A DNA stretch of 64,000 nucleotides from Flavobacterium soyangense (GTDB lineage: Bacteria > Bacteroidota > Bacteroidia > Flavobacteriales > Flavobacteriaceae): positions 1 through 64,000 of the forward strand of contig NZ_JADHEC010000008.1 in the NCBI RefSeq assembly GCF_015277675.1, written 5' to 3'. This document shows positions 34,530 to 45,148 of the stretch, in pieces. The notes under the pieces are model-generated. The model saw nothing but the letters and a program-made list of their open reading frames with translations. It did not search any database and was not told the DNA's origin. Positions within the stretch are counted from its first letter, which is position 1. Each line of letters begins with the position of its first letter. A program made the position numbers and the translations under genes.

Positions 34530-35303
34530 ATGACGAAGAATTGGATTCTAAAAACTGTATTACTTTGTACTTTATTTATTTTATTTTCCTGCCAAAAGGA
34601 AAAAGCCAAGCCAGAAATCAAGACTTACAGAGCCGGAGTGATTTTGTCTTTTGACGATGCTTACGTAGATGAATGGTTTGATACAGATCAAAAACTGAAA
34701 CAGTATTCCTGGAAAGCCACTTTTTGCGTTTGCAAAATAAATACCTTGCGCCATTACGAAATCAAGAAACTCCTCGAATTCCAAAAAGAAGGGCACGAAA
34801 TAGCAGGACACGGCCTTCATCACTATCACGCTGAAAAATTTGTCAAAAAATACGGAATCAAGGATTATTTTAAGCAGGAAATAAATCCAATGCTCCGTTT
34901 AATGAGTTTTTATGGTTTAAAAATTACATCCTTTGTTTATCCCTATGGAGGAAGAAATCCAAAATTGGATGCTGCATTATTGAACGTATTCAAGATTATA
35001 AGAGGACGAGCATTTTGCGAAGAAGATGCCTCAAAACAAGGCTGTTATTTCAATCATTCGAAAATAGTATACAGCTTCAGTATCGATGACACACACAATC
35101 ACTTTAATATTCCCCACCTGATGAAATTATTGGATTATGCAAAGAAAAATGATGAAATTTTGATTCTGAATAGCCATAAGACAGTAGAAAATGTAACTGC
35201 AGATTATCAGACGAAAAATGCAACATTAGAACTAATTTGCAAATACATCAGGTGCAATAATATGAAGTTTTATACTTTATCTGACTTGGATAATATACAA
35301 TAA
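34530..35303 (+). CDS. polysaccharide deacetylase-family lipoprotein
   Basis: A 257-residue protein with a lipoprotein signal (LFSC, Cys21) and a NodB/CE4 fold. SFDDAY carries the catalytic Asp pair (motif 1), HEIAGHGLHHYH the metal-binding His (motif 2, H-x3-H) and FVYPYGG is motif 3. It probably removes acetyl groups from envelope or environmental glycans. It lies 30 bp after purB but is likely an independent function; substrate unknown. Confidence 0.87.
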   Translation: MTKNWILKTVLLCTLFILFSCQKEKAKPEIKTYRAGVILSFDDAYVDEWFDTDQKLKQYSWKATFCVCKINTLRHYEIKKLLEFQKEGHEIAGHGLHHYHAEKFVKKYGIKDYFKQEINPMLRLMSFYGLKITSFVYPYGGRNPKLDAALLNVFKIIRGRAFCEEDASKQGCYFNHSKIVYSFSIDDTHNHFNIPHLMKLLDYAKKNDEILILNSHKTVENVTADYQTKNATLELICKYIRCNNMKFYTLSDLDNIQ

Positions 35304-35320
35304 TATAGCCCTAAACAAAT

Positions 35321-35354
35321 AAAGGTGCAAGAACTAAATCTTGCACCCTTTTTA
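35321..35354. terminator. bidirectional terminator
   Basis: A perfect 8-bp stem, ggtgcaag / cttgcacc, with an 8-nt loop. Ts on the right and As on the left serve both the deacetylase gene (plus) and guaB (minus). Confidence 0.85.
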
Positions 35355-35373
35355 TTAAAAACTTGAATTAAAA

Positions 35374-36846
35374 TTATCTTGAATAATTTGGAGCTTCTTT
35401 GGTAATCGTCACATTATGTGGATGACTTTCGGTGATTCCACTTGCGGTAATACGCACAAAACGTCCTGTTTCCTGTAATGTAGGAACATCTTTAGAACCA
35501 CAATAGCCCATTCCGGCACGAAGTCCGCCAATGAATTGTTGCATACTTTCTTCCAATTCTCCTTTGTAAGGTACACGACCCACGATTCCTTCTGGAACCA
35601 GTTTCTTGACATCGTCTTCCACATCTTGGAAATAACGGTCTTTTGATCCGCCTTCCATTGCTTCTACAGAGCCCATTCCTCTGTAAGATTTAAATTTTCT
35701 TCCTTCGAAAATAATAGTTTCTCCAGGAGATTCTTTTGTACCGGCAAGAAGTGACCCTAACATTACACAATCAGCACCAGCAGCAATTGCTTTAGGAATA
35801 TCTCCTGTGTACCGAATTCCACCATCGGCAATAACAGGAACTCCTGTTCCTTTTAAAGCTGCAGCAACTTCAAGTACAGCAGAAAACTGAGGAAAACCAA
35901 CCCCTGCAATAACACGAGTGGTGCAAATAGAACCCGGTCCAATTCCCACTTTTACCCCATCAGCACCGTTTTCAACAAGAAATTTGGCTGCTTCTGGTGT
36001 AGCAATATTTCCTACTATAACATCAATTTTTGGAAACTTGGCTTTTATATCTTTCAACACATTGACAACACCTTGGGTATGTCCGTGAGCAGTATCAATA
36101 ATTATGGCATCGACACCCGCTTGAATCAAAGCTGTGGCTCTTTCTAGCGCATCGGCTGTAACGCCAATGGCTGCCGCAACACACAACCGACCATAAACAT
36201 CTTTATTGGCATTGGGCTTTTGGGTTAATTTGGTAATATCTCTAAAAGTGATTAACCCAACTAGTTTATTTTGGGCATTCACTACCGGAAGTTTCTCAAT
36301 TTTGTATCCTTGGAGAACCACCTCGGCTTGACCAAGAGAAGTTCCTTCGGCAACAGTAACAAGGTTTTCACTTGTCATTACTTCGATAATGGGTCTGGCA
36401 TTGTTGGTTTCGAAACGCAAATCACGGTTGGTAACAATTCCTTTTAGGACTCTATTTTCGTCCACAATTGGAATACCGCCAATCCCGAATTCTTTCATTG
36501 CTTTTTTGGCATCGGCAACAATCGAATTTAAGGGTAAAGTGACCGGATCGATAATCATTCCGGATTCGGCACGTTTTACTTTTCGAACCTTGGCAGCTTG
36601 TTGCTCAATAGTCATATTCTTGTGCAAAACGCCAATTCCTCCTTCTTGTGCCATTGCAATTGCCATAGCACTTTCCGTAACGGTATCCATAGCGGCAGAT
36701 ACAATGGGAACATTAAGTGTTATGTTTCTGGAGAATTTTGATTTGATACTTACATCGCGAGGGAGTACGTTGGAAAAATTGGGTACTAATAATACATCAT
36801 CGTAAGTTAATCCTTCACCGATAATCTTTGAGTTATGTGCTATCAT
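35374..36846 (-). CDS. guaB: inosine-5'-monophosphate dehydrogenase
   Basis: A 490-residue IMPDH: TIM barrel with two CBS domains inserted at about residues 95-215. The catalytic loop is [15 protein letters not shown] (active Cys), with [20 protein letters not shown] and the flap [11 protein letters not shown]. It makes XMP from IMP with NAD+, the committed step to GMP. A -7 box TATATTTG lies on the minus strand at 36877-36884. Length and motifs are complete. Confidence 0.97.
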   Translation of the reverse strand: MIAHNSKIIGEGLTYDDVLLVPNFSNVLPRDVSIKSKFSRNITLNVPIVSAAMDTVTESAMAIAMAQEGGIGVLHKNMTIEQQAAKVRKVKRAESGMIIDPVTLPLNSIVADAKKAMKEFGIGGIPIVDENRVLKGIVTNRDLRFETNNARPIIEVMTSENLVTVAEGTSLGQAEVVLQGYKIEKLPVVNAQNKLVGLITFRDITKLTQKPNANKDVYGRLCVAAAIGVTADALERATALIQAGVDAIIIDTAHGHTQGVVNVLKDIKAKFPKIDVIVGNIATPEAAKFLVENGADGVKVGIGPGSICTTRVIAGVGFPQFSAVLEVAAALKGTGVPVIADGGIRYTGDIPKAIAAGADCVMLGSLLAGTKESPGETIIFEGRKFKSYRGMGSVEAMEGGSKDRYFQDVEDDVKKLVPEGIVGRVPYKGELEESMQQFIGGLRAGMGYCGSKDVPTLQETGRFVRITASGITESHPHNVTITKEAPNYSR

Positions 36847-37011
36847 TGCAATTTGAAGTTGTAGTTAAATTGCGTGCAAATATAGACAATCTTAAGCAAA
36901 ACAACACTATAATTCAATTATAAATGATTATATTGCAGTGTAAAAACCATTTTTGGATTTTTAAGTTTATTTATTCATTTTTTATATTGAAAAAATTTCA
37001 GAAAACTTCCA

Positions 37012-39507
37012 ATGACACCATCAAACCATTCATTACAAGGACTTTCTGACGAGGAAGTAGTTCAATCAAGAAAGAAATACGGTTCAAATTCTCTTGAACA
37101 TCAGGACAAAAACCATTTTCTTGCTTCATTAATTGAAATGGTCAAGGAACCCATGTTTTTATTGTTATTATTGGCCACGAGCATCTATTTTTTTACAGGT
37201 AAATATGCTGACGGAATTTTTATGACGGCAGCAATTATATTAGTCTCCACCATTTCGCTTTATCAGGAATCCAGAAGCAGAAATGCCATTGAATTGCTTA
37301 AAAAATTATCACAACCCAAAAACAAAGTCATCCGAAACGGGAAAATCATAGAAATCCCCAGTGAAGAAATTGTTCTGGGTGATTTTATCCAAACCGAAGA
37401 AGGCACTTTTATTCCAGCCGATGGAATTATCATTCAATCCAATGATTTTTCAGTAAATGAATCTATTTTAACAGGTGAATCGCTTGCTGTTTTTAAAAAT
37501 GAAAAATCCGAAATCAATCAAATATTTCAGGGAACGATAGCCGCCAGTGGATTGGCTATTTGCAAAGTTACCGCCATTGGCAATCAAACCCAACTGGGAA
37601 AAATCGGCAACAGTTTAGAATCCATTGCAGAAGAAAAAACACCTTTACAGTTACAAATCGGAAATTTTGTGAAGAAAATGTCCATAGTTGGTTTAGTGAT
37701 TTTTAGTATCGTCTGGGGAATCAATTTTTATAATTCCGGAATATTTCTAGACAGTTTATTAAAAGCACTAACACTGGCGATGAGCATTATTCCGGAGGAA
37801 ATTCCGGTGGCTTTCACCACATTTATGGCTTTGGGAGCTTGGCGATTGATGAAAATGGGAATAATCGTTAAGCAAACAAAAACCGTTGAAACCCTTGGAA
37901 GCGCTACCGTAATTTGTACTGATAAAACTGGAACAATTACTGAAAACAAAATGAGTTTGGCCCAATTATACCTGTTTTCGTCTAATGAAATAGCAAACCC
38001 AAAAGAACAATATAGTGCGGATGAAAAGGAATTGCTGACTATTTCTATGTGGGCCAGCGAACCCATTCCGTTTGATGGTATGGAAGTCGCACTTCACGAT
38101 GCTTATTCGAAATTGGATATTGATGATGACCGACCCCATTTTAAATTAATTCACGAATATCCTTTGGGCGGAAATCCTCCAATGATGACGCATATTTTTG
38201 CAAACCAAAAAGGAACCAAAATTATCGCTGCCAAAGGCGCACCGGAAGCAATAATTGCACATTCTAATTTATCCAAACCAGAAATACAAAAGATTAACGA
38301 TGCTATTGAATCCATGTCCAAAAAAGGATTCAGGGTTTTGGGAGTTGGCATTTCCGAATTTTCAGGACAGAATTACCCAAAAACACAACAGGAATTCTCT
38401 TTTAAATTTAAGGGATTAGTTGCCTTTTATGATCCGCCAAAAGAGAACATCAATAAAGTATTCGACACTTTTTACAAGGCTGGTATTCAGGTAAAAATAA
38501 TAACGGGAGACAACGCCACAACTACCTCAACCATTGCCAGACAAATTGGTTTTAGAAATCCTGAAAACACCTTGAATGGAGATAAATTGATGACAATGGA
38601 CGAAGCTACGTTGAAAGAAAAAGTGATGGAAACCACCATTTTTACCAGAATGTTTCCCGAAGCCAAACTAAAAATCATCCAAGCTTTGAAAGCCAATAAT
38701 CAAATTGTGGCCATGACAGGTGATGGCGTAAATGATGGACCCGCTTTAAAATCGGCACACATTGGGATTGCAATGGGCAAAAAAGGAACCGAAATTGCTA
38801 AACAAGCGGCAAACCTTATCCTGATTGAAGATGATTTAGCTAAAATGACTGATGCTATTGCGATGGGACGAAAAATCTACATTAACCTAAAAAAAGCGAT
38901 ACAATACATCATTTCCATTCATATTCCAATTGTTATGATAGTCTTTATTCCATTGGTTTTGGGATGGATTTATCCAAATATCTTTTCGCCTGTACACATT
39001 ATTTTTTTGGAGATAATTATGGGACCTACCTGTTCCATAATTTATGAAAACGAACCTATGGAATCCAATTTGATGATACAGAAACCACGCCCATTTACCA
39101 ATACTTTTTTCAACCTTAAAGAAATAACAATCAGTATTGTTCAAGGATTGATAATCACGCTAGGACTTTTAATTGTCTACCAATATTGCCTTAGAGAAAA
39201 TTGCACGGAAAGCGTTACCCGAACAGTCGTATTCCTGACTTTAATCACTTCAAATATCTTCTTAACATTAGCCAATCGTTCCTTTTATTATTCGATATTT
39301 ACAACCATTAGATACAAAAACAATTTGGTTTTGTTTATTATAGGAATCACGGTTTTAATCACAAGTTTACTGCTGTTTATCCCTGTTTTCTCCCATTTCT
39401 TTATGTTTCAAGCCGTTTCGACTATGCAAATAGGAATGAGTATTTTAGTGGGATTTGTTTCGGTATTTTGGATAGAAATTTATAAAGCAGTCAAACGAAG
39501 AAAATAA
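37012..39507 (+). CDS. cation-transporting P-type ATPase (P2-like)
   Basis: An 831-residue P-type ATPase. It has an N-terminal cation ATPase domain (GLSDEEVVQSRKKYGSN), the actuator motif LTGES, the phosphorylation site DKTGT (Asp304), the hinge MTGDGVNDGPALK and about ten membrane helices. The M4 ion site reads IIPEEIPVAF, close to the PEGLP/PEELP of P2A calcium pumps, so Ca2+ or another divalent cation is likely, but specificity is inferred. Inner membrane. It converges with the DUF5723 gene, 9 bp between stops. Confidence 0.9.
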   Translation: MTPSNHSLQGLSDEEVVQSRKKYGSNSLEHQDKNHFLASLIEMVKEPMFLLLLLATSIYFFTGKYADGIFMTAAIILVSTISLYQESRSRNAIELLKKLSQPKNKVIRNGKIIEIPSEEIVLGDFIQTEEGTFIPADGIIIQSNDFSVNESILTGESLAVFKNEKSEINQIFQGTIAASGLAICKVTAIGNQTQLGKIGNSLESIAEEKTPLQLQIGNFVKKMSIVGLVIFSIVWGINFYNSGIFLDSLLKALTLAMSIIPEEIPVAFTTFMALGAWRLMKMGIIVKQTKTVETLGSATVICTDKTGTITENKMSLAQLYLFSSNEIANPKEQYSADEKELLTISMWASEPIPFDGMEVALHDAYSKLDIDDDRPHFKLIHEYPLGGNPPMMTHIFANQKGTKIIAAKGAPEAIIAHSNLSKPEIQKINDAIESMSKKGFRVLGVGISEFSGQNYPKTQQEFSFKFKGLVAFYDPPKENINKVFDTFYKAGIQVKIITGDNATTTSTIARQIGFRNPENTLNGDKLMTMDEATLKEKVMETTIFTRMFPEAKLKIIQALKANNQIVAMTGDGVNDGPALKSAHIGIAMGKKGTEIAKQAANLILIEDDLAKMTDAIAMGRKIYINLKKAIQYIISIHIPIVMIVFIPLVLGWIYPNIFSPVHIIFLEIIMGPTCSIIYENEPMESNLMIQKPRPFTNTFFNLKEITISIVQGLIITLGLLIVYQYCLRENCTESVTRTVVFLTLITSNIFLTLANRSFYYSIFTTIRYKNNLVLFIIGITVLITSLLLFIPVFSHFFMFQAVSTMQIGMSILVGFVSVFWIEIYKAVKRRK

Positions 39508-39516
39508 AATCTTGAT

Positions 39517-40902
39517 TTAATCAGGCGTGTTTTTATCAGGAAAAATAATATTGAGTCCCAATTGAAAAGACAAACTATTGGCTTTGGAAACATCCTTATA
39601 TTCCAATAGATTGTCCGCAAGAATGTAAAAATTAACTTTGCCAAGGGTTGTTGACAATCCTAAACCAATATTTTTAGAAGAAAAGGAATCAATGGTATAC
39701 GTTGCTTTCATTTCCAATGAATCAAAAATTTGTCGTTTGTAATAAGCGGTCAAAGCGGTCAAAGGCAATCGTGGCGTTGACATCACAAACAATTGGGCTC
39801 CAACGGAATTTTTGTATTTAATTTCATTGCCTTCGCAACTACACTCCGAATTTCTTCCATCACCAAAAGAATATTGTATAGAAGAATTGAACTTTAGAGG
39901 TCTCCAGGTTTTATATTTCACACTCAAAGTATCTAAAGGTATCGCATCCTGGAATTTTTGTGATAGATTAGAATTTCCGGCAATGAAATCAGGTGTCAGA
40001 CCTACATATCTGTAATACCCTTTAAAACTGTAATTTCTTACTTCTCTGGTATGATTTATAAAACCAATGTCAATTAAACTAGCTGTAAATTGAAGGTTTT
40101 TTTGAGGATAATAAGTAAGTCCCAAATCTAAACCTAAGCCTAAATTTCCTCCAAAAAAGGTCTTTTTGATTATATCACTTCCTGCATTTCCAGAATAATT
40201 ATCAGTATAGTTTGTAAAACCTGAAGTATTGATCAAAATATTGGATGAAATAACCTGATCATAAATAGAATTAGCACCTGGAATGGTGTAAGAATACCCT
40301 GAATTTTTAGTTGAAGAAATATTAAAAATACTGGAATAAATCTTTCCGCGAACACCAAGAATTAAATTTTCATTAACATTTTTATGATATCCAAGATGAA
40401 AAACCGAAAGCAATTCGCCTCTGGCATTCAAATCACCCAAATCAAAAACTTTACCCAAATAATCCTTGTTTCCGTCCAAAGCCAAAATTGCAAAATCTTT
40501 GGGTATATAAGTTAAAACATCCAGTTCCTGGTAAATTCCAAAAGAGATATATGAGTTTTCCTGCCAATCACCAAGCTTGAAACCACCGCTGAAAATTTCT
40601 AGTTGTTCATTTATGGAAACCTTGTCGTTTCTTGATGTTGAAAATACTACATTTCGTAATTTGGTATTAAAATCGACACCATTATTGGCAAATAAATCAT
40701 ATACAGAAAAGCCGCTGGAACCTAAATTTGCTGAAAAACCGGATAACAGAGGAATGCCAACAAACCATTTGTATTTGACATCAGTACCCGGATTACTCAA
40801 CATTGACTGTGGCACTGAAGTGAAGTTGTATAAAATTTGCTTATTTTGAGAAAAGCAAGTAATGGATACCGAAAAAATAAAAACCAATAGTAATTTTCTC
40901 AT
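39517..40902 (-). CDS. DUF5723-type outer-membrane beta-barrel protein
   Basis: A 461-residue protein with a signal peptide (ending ITCFSQ) and repeated amphipathic beta strands with aromatic girdles (for example YISFGIYQELDVLTYIPKDF, LGLGLDLGLTYYPQKNLQFT). It matches the Bacteroidota DUF5723 build, related to PorV/FadL-like barrels. Function unknown. It overlaps the upstream lipoprotein gene by 4 bp, so both are made together. Confidence 0.8.
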   Translation of the reverse strand: MRKLLLVFIFSVSITCFSQNKQILYNFTSVPQSMLSNPGTDVKYKWFVGIPLLSGFSANLGSSGFSVYDLFANNGVDFNTKLRNVVFSTSRNDKVSINEQLEIFSGGFKLGDWQENSYISFGIYQELDVLTYIPKDFAILALDGNKDYLGKVFDLGDLNARGELLSVFHLGYHKNVNENLILGVRGKIYSSIFNISSTKNSGYSYTIPGANSIYDQVISSNILINTSGFTNYTDNYSGNAGSDIIKKTFFGGNLGLGLDLGLTYYPQKNLQFTASLIDIGFINHTREVRNYSFKGYYRYVGLTPDFIAGNSNLSQKFQDAIPLDTLSVKYKTWRPLKFNSSIQYSFGDGRNSECSCEGNEIKYKNSVGAQLFVMSTPRLPLTALTAYYKRQIFDSLEMKATYTIDSFSSKNIGLGLSTTLGKVNFYILADNLLEYKDVSKANSLSFQLGLNIIFPDKNTPD

Positions 40903-41438
40903 TCCAATACTAAATAAATGGTGGCTTTGGAACGCAGTTTTAAACTTCCCAAACTATTTTCGGTTAAAAAAGGAACGCCAGGCGGTAATTTAATAACAAA
41001 ACCAATTTTAGCTGTTCTTTTTAATAAGTCTAATTTAGAGTTTTGAAATATTTCGGTCTTTGTAATACCAGATGCATTAGCCGGAACATCAAAAGGAATG
41101 GAATAAAGCGGTAAATTATTGGCATCGAAAAAAACCAAATTAATCTTGAATGCCCTGTTTATAGTATTGTTAATTTCAAAAAAGAAATCAGCTCTTGTAA
41201 GGGCATTGGTAAAATATGTATCCCTAAAAACATCAAAATCTAAAAAATCTCCAGATGCAGTTTGCTCTACACCACCAATAACAAATTGATTTGCCTGGAC
41301 ATCAAAAGTCGCTAAATTACCAATAAAAACAGGCTCTAACTTCAGATTATTGACCTGATTAAAATCTAAATCACTCGAGCATGATAAAGATAAAATGGAG
41401 AGGATAAATATCCCTAAAAGTTTATTCATAATATTCAA
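40899..41438 (-). CDS. small lipoprotein of unknown function
   Basis: A 179-residue protein with a lipoprotein signal ending SLSC (Cys20 from the first Met; an in-frame Met four codons in would also work). The mature part is beta-rich and has no recognised domain. It is the first gene of a two-gene operon with the DUF5723 barrel and overlaps it by 4 bp, which suggests that they form one outer-membrane assembly (inference). Confidence 0.7.
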   Translation of the reverse strand: MNIMNKLLGIFILSILSLSCSSDLDFNQVNNLKLEPVFIGNLATFDVQANQFVIGGVEQTASGDFLDFDVFRDTYFTNALTRADFFFEINNTINRAFKINLVFFDANNLPLYSIPFDVPANASGITKTEIFQNSKLDLLKRTAKIGFVIKLPPGVPFLTENSLGSLKLRSKATIYLVLE

Positions 41439-41535
41439 TGACTTGGGGAGTTAAAGAAACAACGAAGATATTAGTATTTTATTATTTTTTAATCAAAAAT
41501 ATGACAATATGAACTTACAATTATCTACAAATTTG

Positions 41536-41543
41536 TATTTTTG
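41536..41543 (+). promoter_or_regulatory. -7 box of the BatA-like gene
   Basis: TATTTTTG (TAnnTTTG), 17 bp before the ATG at 41561. Confidence 0.5.
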
Positions 41544-41560
41544 ACAAACCCAACGAAACA

Positions 41561-43489
41561 ATGCAAATCAAACATCCAGAAATCCTCTATTTCCTCTTCT
41601 TGTTGGTCATTCCAATTCTGGTTCATCTGTTTCAATTGCGACGTTTTAAAAAGGAATATTTTACCAATGTCCGTTTCCTAAAAGAGCTTTCCATCCAAAC
41701 CAGAAAGAGTTCCAAAATCAAAAAATGGCTGCTTTTAGCTACACGTTTACTCTTGTTAACTTGCATCATTATTGCTTTTGCCCAACCTTTTTTTAAAGCC
41801 AAAGACAGCAAAAATAGTTCTAACGAAATGTACATCGTTTTGGACAATTCCTTCTCGATGCAAGCCAAAGGTCAAAAAGGAGAATTGCTGAAAAGAGCTG
41901 TACAGGAATTGCTCGAGAACACTCCCGAAAACCAAACTTTTTCCTTGATTACCAATTCGGAAACTTTTTGGAATACCGACATCAAATCCATCCAAAAAGA
42001 ATTACAAAACCTGAAATATAGTGCATTGCCTTTCCAACTTGAAAGCGCTATGGCGAAAATAAAATCTCGAAAATCAGCTTTTAACAAAGATGTTGTTGTA
42101 ATTACGGATGCAGTTGGTTTGAAATCCAAACAATTAAAAAGTATCGACAGCGATTTTAATACTTATTTCATTATTCCCAAAGCGGAACACGAAAACAACA
42201 TTTCGATTGACAGCGTTTTTATTCATCAAACCTTGGACGATTTTTATGAAATTGGTTTAAAATTGTCTGCTTTTGAAGAAAAGGATAAGCAAATTCCGGT
42301 GGCTTTATACAATCAAAACAAACTAATTGCAAAGACTTTGACGAAATTTGAAGTCAAGGAAAAAACAATCTATTTTACTATTCCGAAAAAAGATTTCCAT
42401 GGTTTTGCTTCCATTATCGACAACGGATTGGAATACGACAACATTTTGTTTTTCAGTATTTCAAACCCTAAAAAAAATAATGTAATCAGCATTGGACAGC
42501 CTGAAAAAGCTAACTTTTTATCTAGAATTTACACTAATGACGAATTCAATTTCAACAATTTTGCGATTGGAACTTTGGATTACAATTTGCTCGAAAAGCA
42601 GGACGCCATTGTTTTGAACGAACTAGACGAAATTCCGCAAGCTCTTCAAACTACCTTGAAATCTTTTGCAGAAAAAGGCGGAAACCTTGTTCTTATTCCA
42701 TCGGCTAAAGCTTCTACAATAAATTTGAATACGTTTTTGAGAAATTTTGGAAACATCCAATTCAAAACTTTGGAAAACAAAGAAAAATTAATCACTAAAA
42801 TCAACTTCAGTCACCCTTTGTACGCTGGAGTTTTCGAAAATAAAATCAACAATTTCCAATATCCAAAAACAAAAAATTCCTTTGGAATTGTGGGTTCCAA
42901 TCCGTCAGCTTTGTATTATGAAGACCAAACAGCATTTTTGACTTCCATCAGCAATCCAATTTCTTCGGTATATGTTTTTGCTGCGCCAATTAATCCCGAG
43001 AATTCTAATTTTCAACAATCACCTTTGATTGTTCCCACTTTTTACAAAATGGCACTGAATAATCAAAACACCGGCGTAAATGCTATTACAATTGGCAACA
43101 ACAACTCATTTTTAGTTGATGCCAATTTATCAAAAGATGCTATTTTGAATATCAAAAACGACAACGAAAACTTTATTCCCGTTCAACAAAATCTGAACGA
43201 TAAAGTAAAATTGACATTTAACGATTATCCAGAACAAGCAGGAAATTATGGGATTTACAACCAAAAAGAATATTTAAAGAATATTAGTTTCAATTATAAC
43301 AGAACCGAAAGTGATTTGGCTCAAGCCAATGAAAATTTGCTTTCAGAATATAAAATAATAGATTCTATCTCGACAGTTTTCGATACCTTACAAACAGACA
43401 GATCCGACAATCAAATTTGGAAATGGTTTATTATCTTTGCATTGCTTTTACTGGTGACAGAAATGGCAATTATACGATTCGTAAAGTAA
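41561..43489 (+). CDS. BatA-domain membrane protein
   Basis: A 642-residue protein. The N-terminal BatA/aerotolerance-regulator domain covers residues 1-80 with two membrane helices (YFLFLLVIPILVHLFQLRRF and LLLATRLLLLTCIIIAFAQPFF). A von Willebrand A-like domain begins YIVLDNSFSMQAKG (MIDAS DxSxS reads DNSFS) and there is a C-terminal membrane helix. Most of the protein is periplasmic. Family members are conserved across Bacteroidota, of unclear role. It lies 29 bp before the dihydroorotase-like gene, probably co-transcribed. Confidence 0.88.
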   Translation: MQIKHPEILYFLFLLVIPILVHLFQLRRFKKEYFTNVRFLKELSIQTRKSSKIKKWLLLATRLLLLTCIIIAFAQPFFKAKDSKNSSNEMYIVLDNSFSMQAKGQKGELLKRAVQELLENTPENQTFSLITNSETFWNTDIKSIQKELQNLKYSALPFQLESAMAKIKSRKSAFNKDVVVITDAVGLKSKQLKSIDSDFNTYFIIPKAEHENNISIDSVFIHQTLDDFYEIGLKLSAFEEKDKQIPVALYNQNKLIAKTLTKFEVKEKTIYFTIPKKDFHGFASIIDNGLEYDNILFFSISNPKKNNVISIGQPEKANFLSRIYTNDEFNFNNFAIGTLDYNLLEKQDAIVLNELDEIPQALQTTLKSFAEKGGNLVLIPSAKASTINLNTFLRNFGNIQFKTLENKEKLITKINFSHPLYAGVFENKINNFQYPKTKNSFGIVGSNPSALYYEDQTAFLTSISNPISSVYVFAAPINPENSNFQQSPLIVPTFYKMALNNQNTGVNAITIGNNNSFLVDANLSKDAILNIKNDNENFIPVQQNLNDKVKLTFNDYPEQAGNYGIYNQKEYLKNISFNYNRTESDLAQANENLLSEYKIIDSISTVFDTLQTDRSDNQIWKWFIIFALLLLVTEMAIIRFVK

Positions 43490-43518
43490 AACGAAATTCA
43501 AATAATTAAATAAATACT

Positions 43519-44772
43519 ATGAAAATAATCATCAGGGAGGCAAAAATTATCGACTCCAAAAGTCCTTTTCACAATAAGACTGCAGATATTTTAATTGTTG
43601 ATGGTATTATCAAAAAAATAGGCGCATCGCTTCCCAATTCAGAAAATGCAGACGAAATTAAACACGATAATTTGCATATTTCTCAAGGTTGGTTCGATAG
43701 CAGCGTTTCCCTTGGAGAACCTGGTTTTGAAGACCGTGAAACTATTTCAAACGGTTTGACTATTGCAGCAAGAAGTGGATTCACAGCAATTGCTTTGCAA
43801 CCCAACTCCTACCCGATTATCGACAATCAATCCCAAATTAATTTTGTAAAAAGTAAAGCTAATGGATTTGCCACGCAACTTTTTCCTATTGGTGCTTTAA
43901 CCAAAGGAAGTGAAGGCAAAGATATGAGCGAATTATTCGATATGAAAAATGCTGGTGCGGTCGCCTTTGGAGATTATAACAAGAGTTTAGACAACGCCAA
44001 TTTGTTGAAAATAGCCTTGCAATATGTTCAGGATTTTGACGGATTGGTCATTGCTTTCGCCCAAGATTCGAATATAAAAGGAAATGGAGTTGCCAATGAA
44101 GGAATTGCTTCGACTCGATTAGGATTGAAAGGGATTCCAAATCTGGCCGAAGAATTGCAAATCGCCAGAAACTTATTTCTGCTCGAATATACTGGTGGAA
44201 AACTACACATTCCGACAATTTCTACAGCAAAATCGGTACAATTAATCAAGGAAGCCAAAGCCAAGGGCTTGAAAGTAAGCTGCAGTGTTGCTGTACATCA
44301 TTTAGTATTAACCGATTCAACATTGGAAGGTTTTGACACCAGATATAAAGTATCACCACCATTGAGAACAGAAACCGACAGAAAAGCATTGCTTGCGGGA
44401 ATTCTTGACAATACAATCGATATGATTACTTCTGACCACAATCCGATTGACATTGAGCACAAAAAAATGGAATTTGATTTGGCTAAAGACGGAACGATTG
44501 GTTTAGAAAGTGCTTTTGGCGCCCTATTAACTGTATTGCCTTTGGAAAAAGTAATCGAGAAGTTAACTGCCGGAAAAACCACTTTCGGAATTGAAAAACA
44601 AAGCATTGATGAAGGTCAAAAAGCAAACTTAAGCTTATTCAATCCTGAAGGGAAAAGCATTTTTACAAAAGAAACTATTTTTTCAAAATCAAAAAACTCC
44701 GCTTTTCTGGGAATAGAAATGAAGGGAAAAGTATATGGAATTTACAATCAGGGAAAACTAATTTTAAACTAA
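43519..44772 (+). CDS. dihydroorotase-like amidohydrolase lacking metal-binding His
   Basis: A 417-residue protein of the type I dihydroorotase family. Where the active enzymes have D-x-H-x-H-x-R-E-P-G, this one has DSSVSLGEPG (residues 60-69): both His are Ser and the Arg is Gly. Late motifs are partly kept (SCSVAVHHLVLTD, TSDHNPI). It resembles inactive PyrC-like subunits that support aspartate carbamoyltransferase in other bacteria. A catalytic dihydroorotase is expected elsewhere in the genome. Structural or regulatory role inferred. Confidence 0.85.
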   Translation: MKIIIREAKIIDSKSPFHNKTADILIVDGIIKKIGASLPNSENADEIKHDNLHISQGWFDSSVSLGEPGFEDRETISNGLTIAARSGFTAIALQPNSYPIIDNQSQINFVKSKANGFATQLFPIGALTKGSEGKDMSELFDMKNAGAVAFGDYNKSLDNANLLKIALQYVQDFDGLVIAFAQDSNIKGNGVANEGIASTRLGLKGIPNLAEELQIARNLFLLEYTGGKLHIPTISTAKSVQLIKEAKAKGLKVSCSVAVHHLVLTDSTLEGFDTRYKVSPPLRTETDRKALLAGILDNTIDMITSDHNPIDIEHKKMEFDLAKDGTIGLESAFGALLTVLPLEKVIEKLTAGKTTFGIEKQSIDEGQKANLSLFNPEGKSIFTKETIFSKSKNSAFLGIEMKGKVYGIYNQGKLILN

Positions 44773-44817
44773 AAAAATATACAGACATTAAAAACCTGTC
44801 ACGCATAAAATCTATAT

Positions 44818-45144
44818 ATGAACAACAGCATCGAAAAAGGAAAAACAGCCGCCATAACAAGCTATATTTTAATCATTGGAGTCTTCATCGCAATGTCAAT
44901 GAATTCTGAAAACAAAAATTCATTTGCTTCTTTTCATATTCGACAAGCATTGGGTTTATCGATTACTTTTATATCTTTAGGATTAATCATCAGTAATTTT
45001 GACAGTCCCATGATTTCCATTTCAATGTGGGTTTTCCTCTCTGTTTTGTGGACTTATGGAATTTTTAGTGCCATCAATGGGGAAACAAAACCAATTCCAT
45101 TGTTAGGGAATTATTTTCAAAAATGGTTTTCAAATATATCTTAG
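44818..45144 (+). CDS. DUF4870-like small membrane protein
   Basis: A 108-residue protein with three hydrophobic helices and the Tic20/DUF4870-type signature SFASFHIRQALGLSI between the first two. Inner membrane. Function unknown. It lies 4 bp before the carboxylesterase gene, so the two are co-transcribed. Confidence 0.78.
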   Translation: MNNSIEKGKTAAITSYILIIGVFIAMSMNSENKNSFASFHIRQALGLSITFISLGLIISNFDSPMISISMWVFLSVLWTYGIFSAINGETKPIPLLGNYFQKWFSNIS

Positions 45145-45148
45145 AAAA

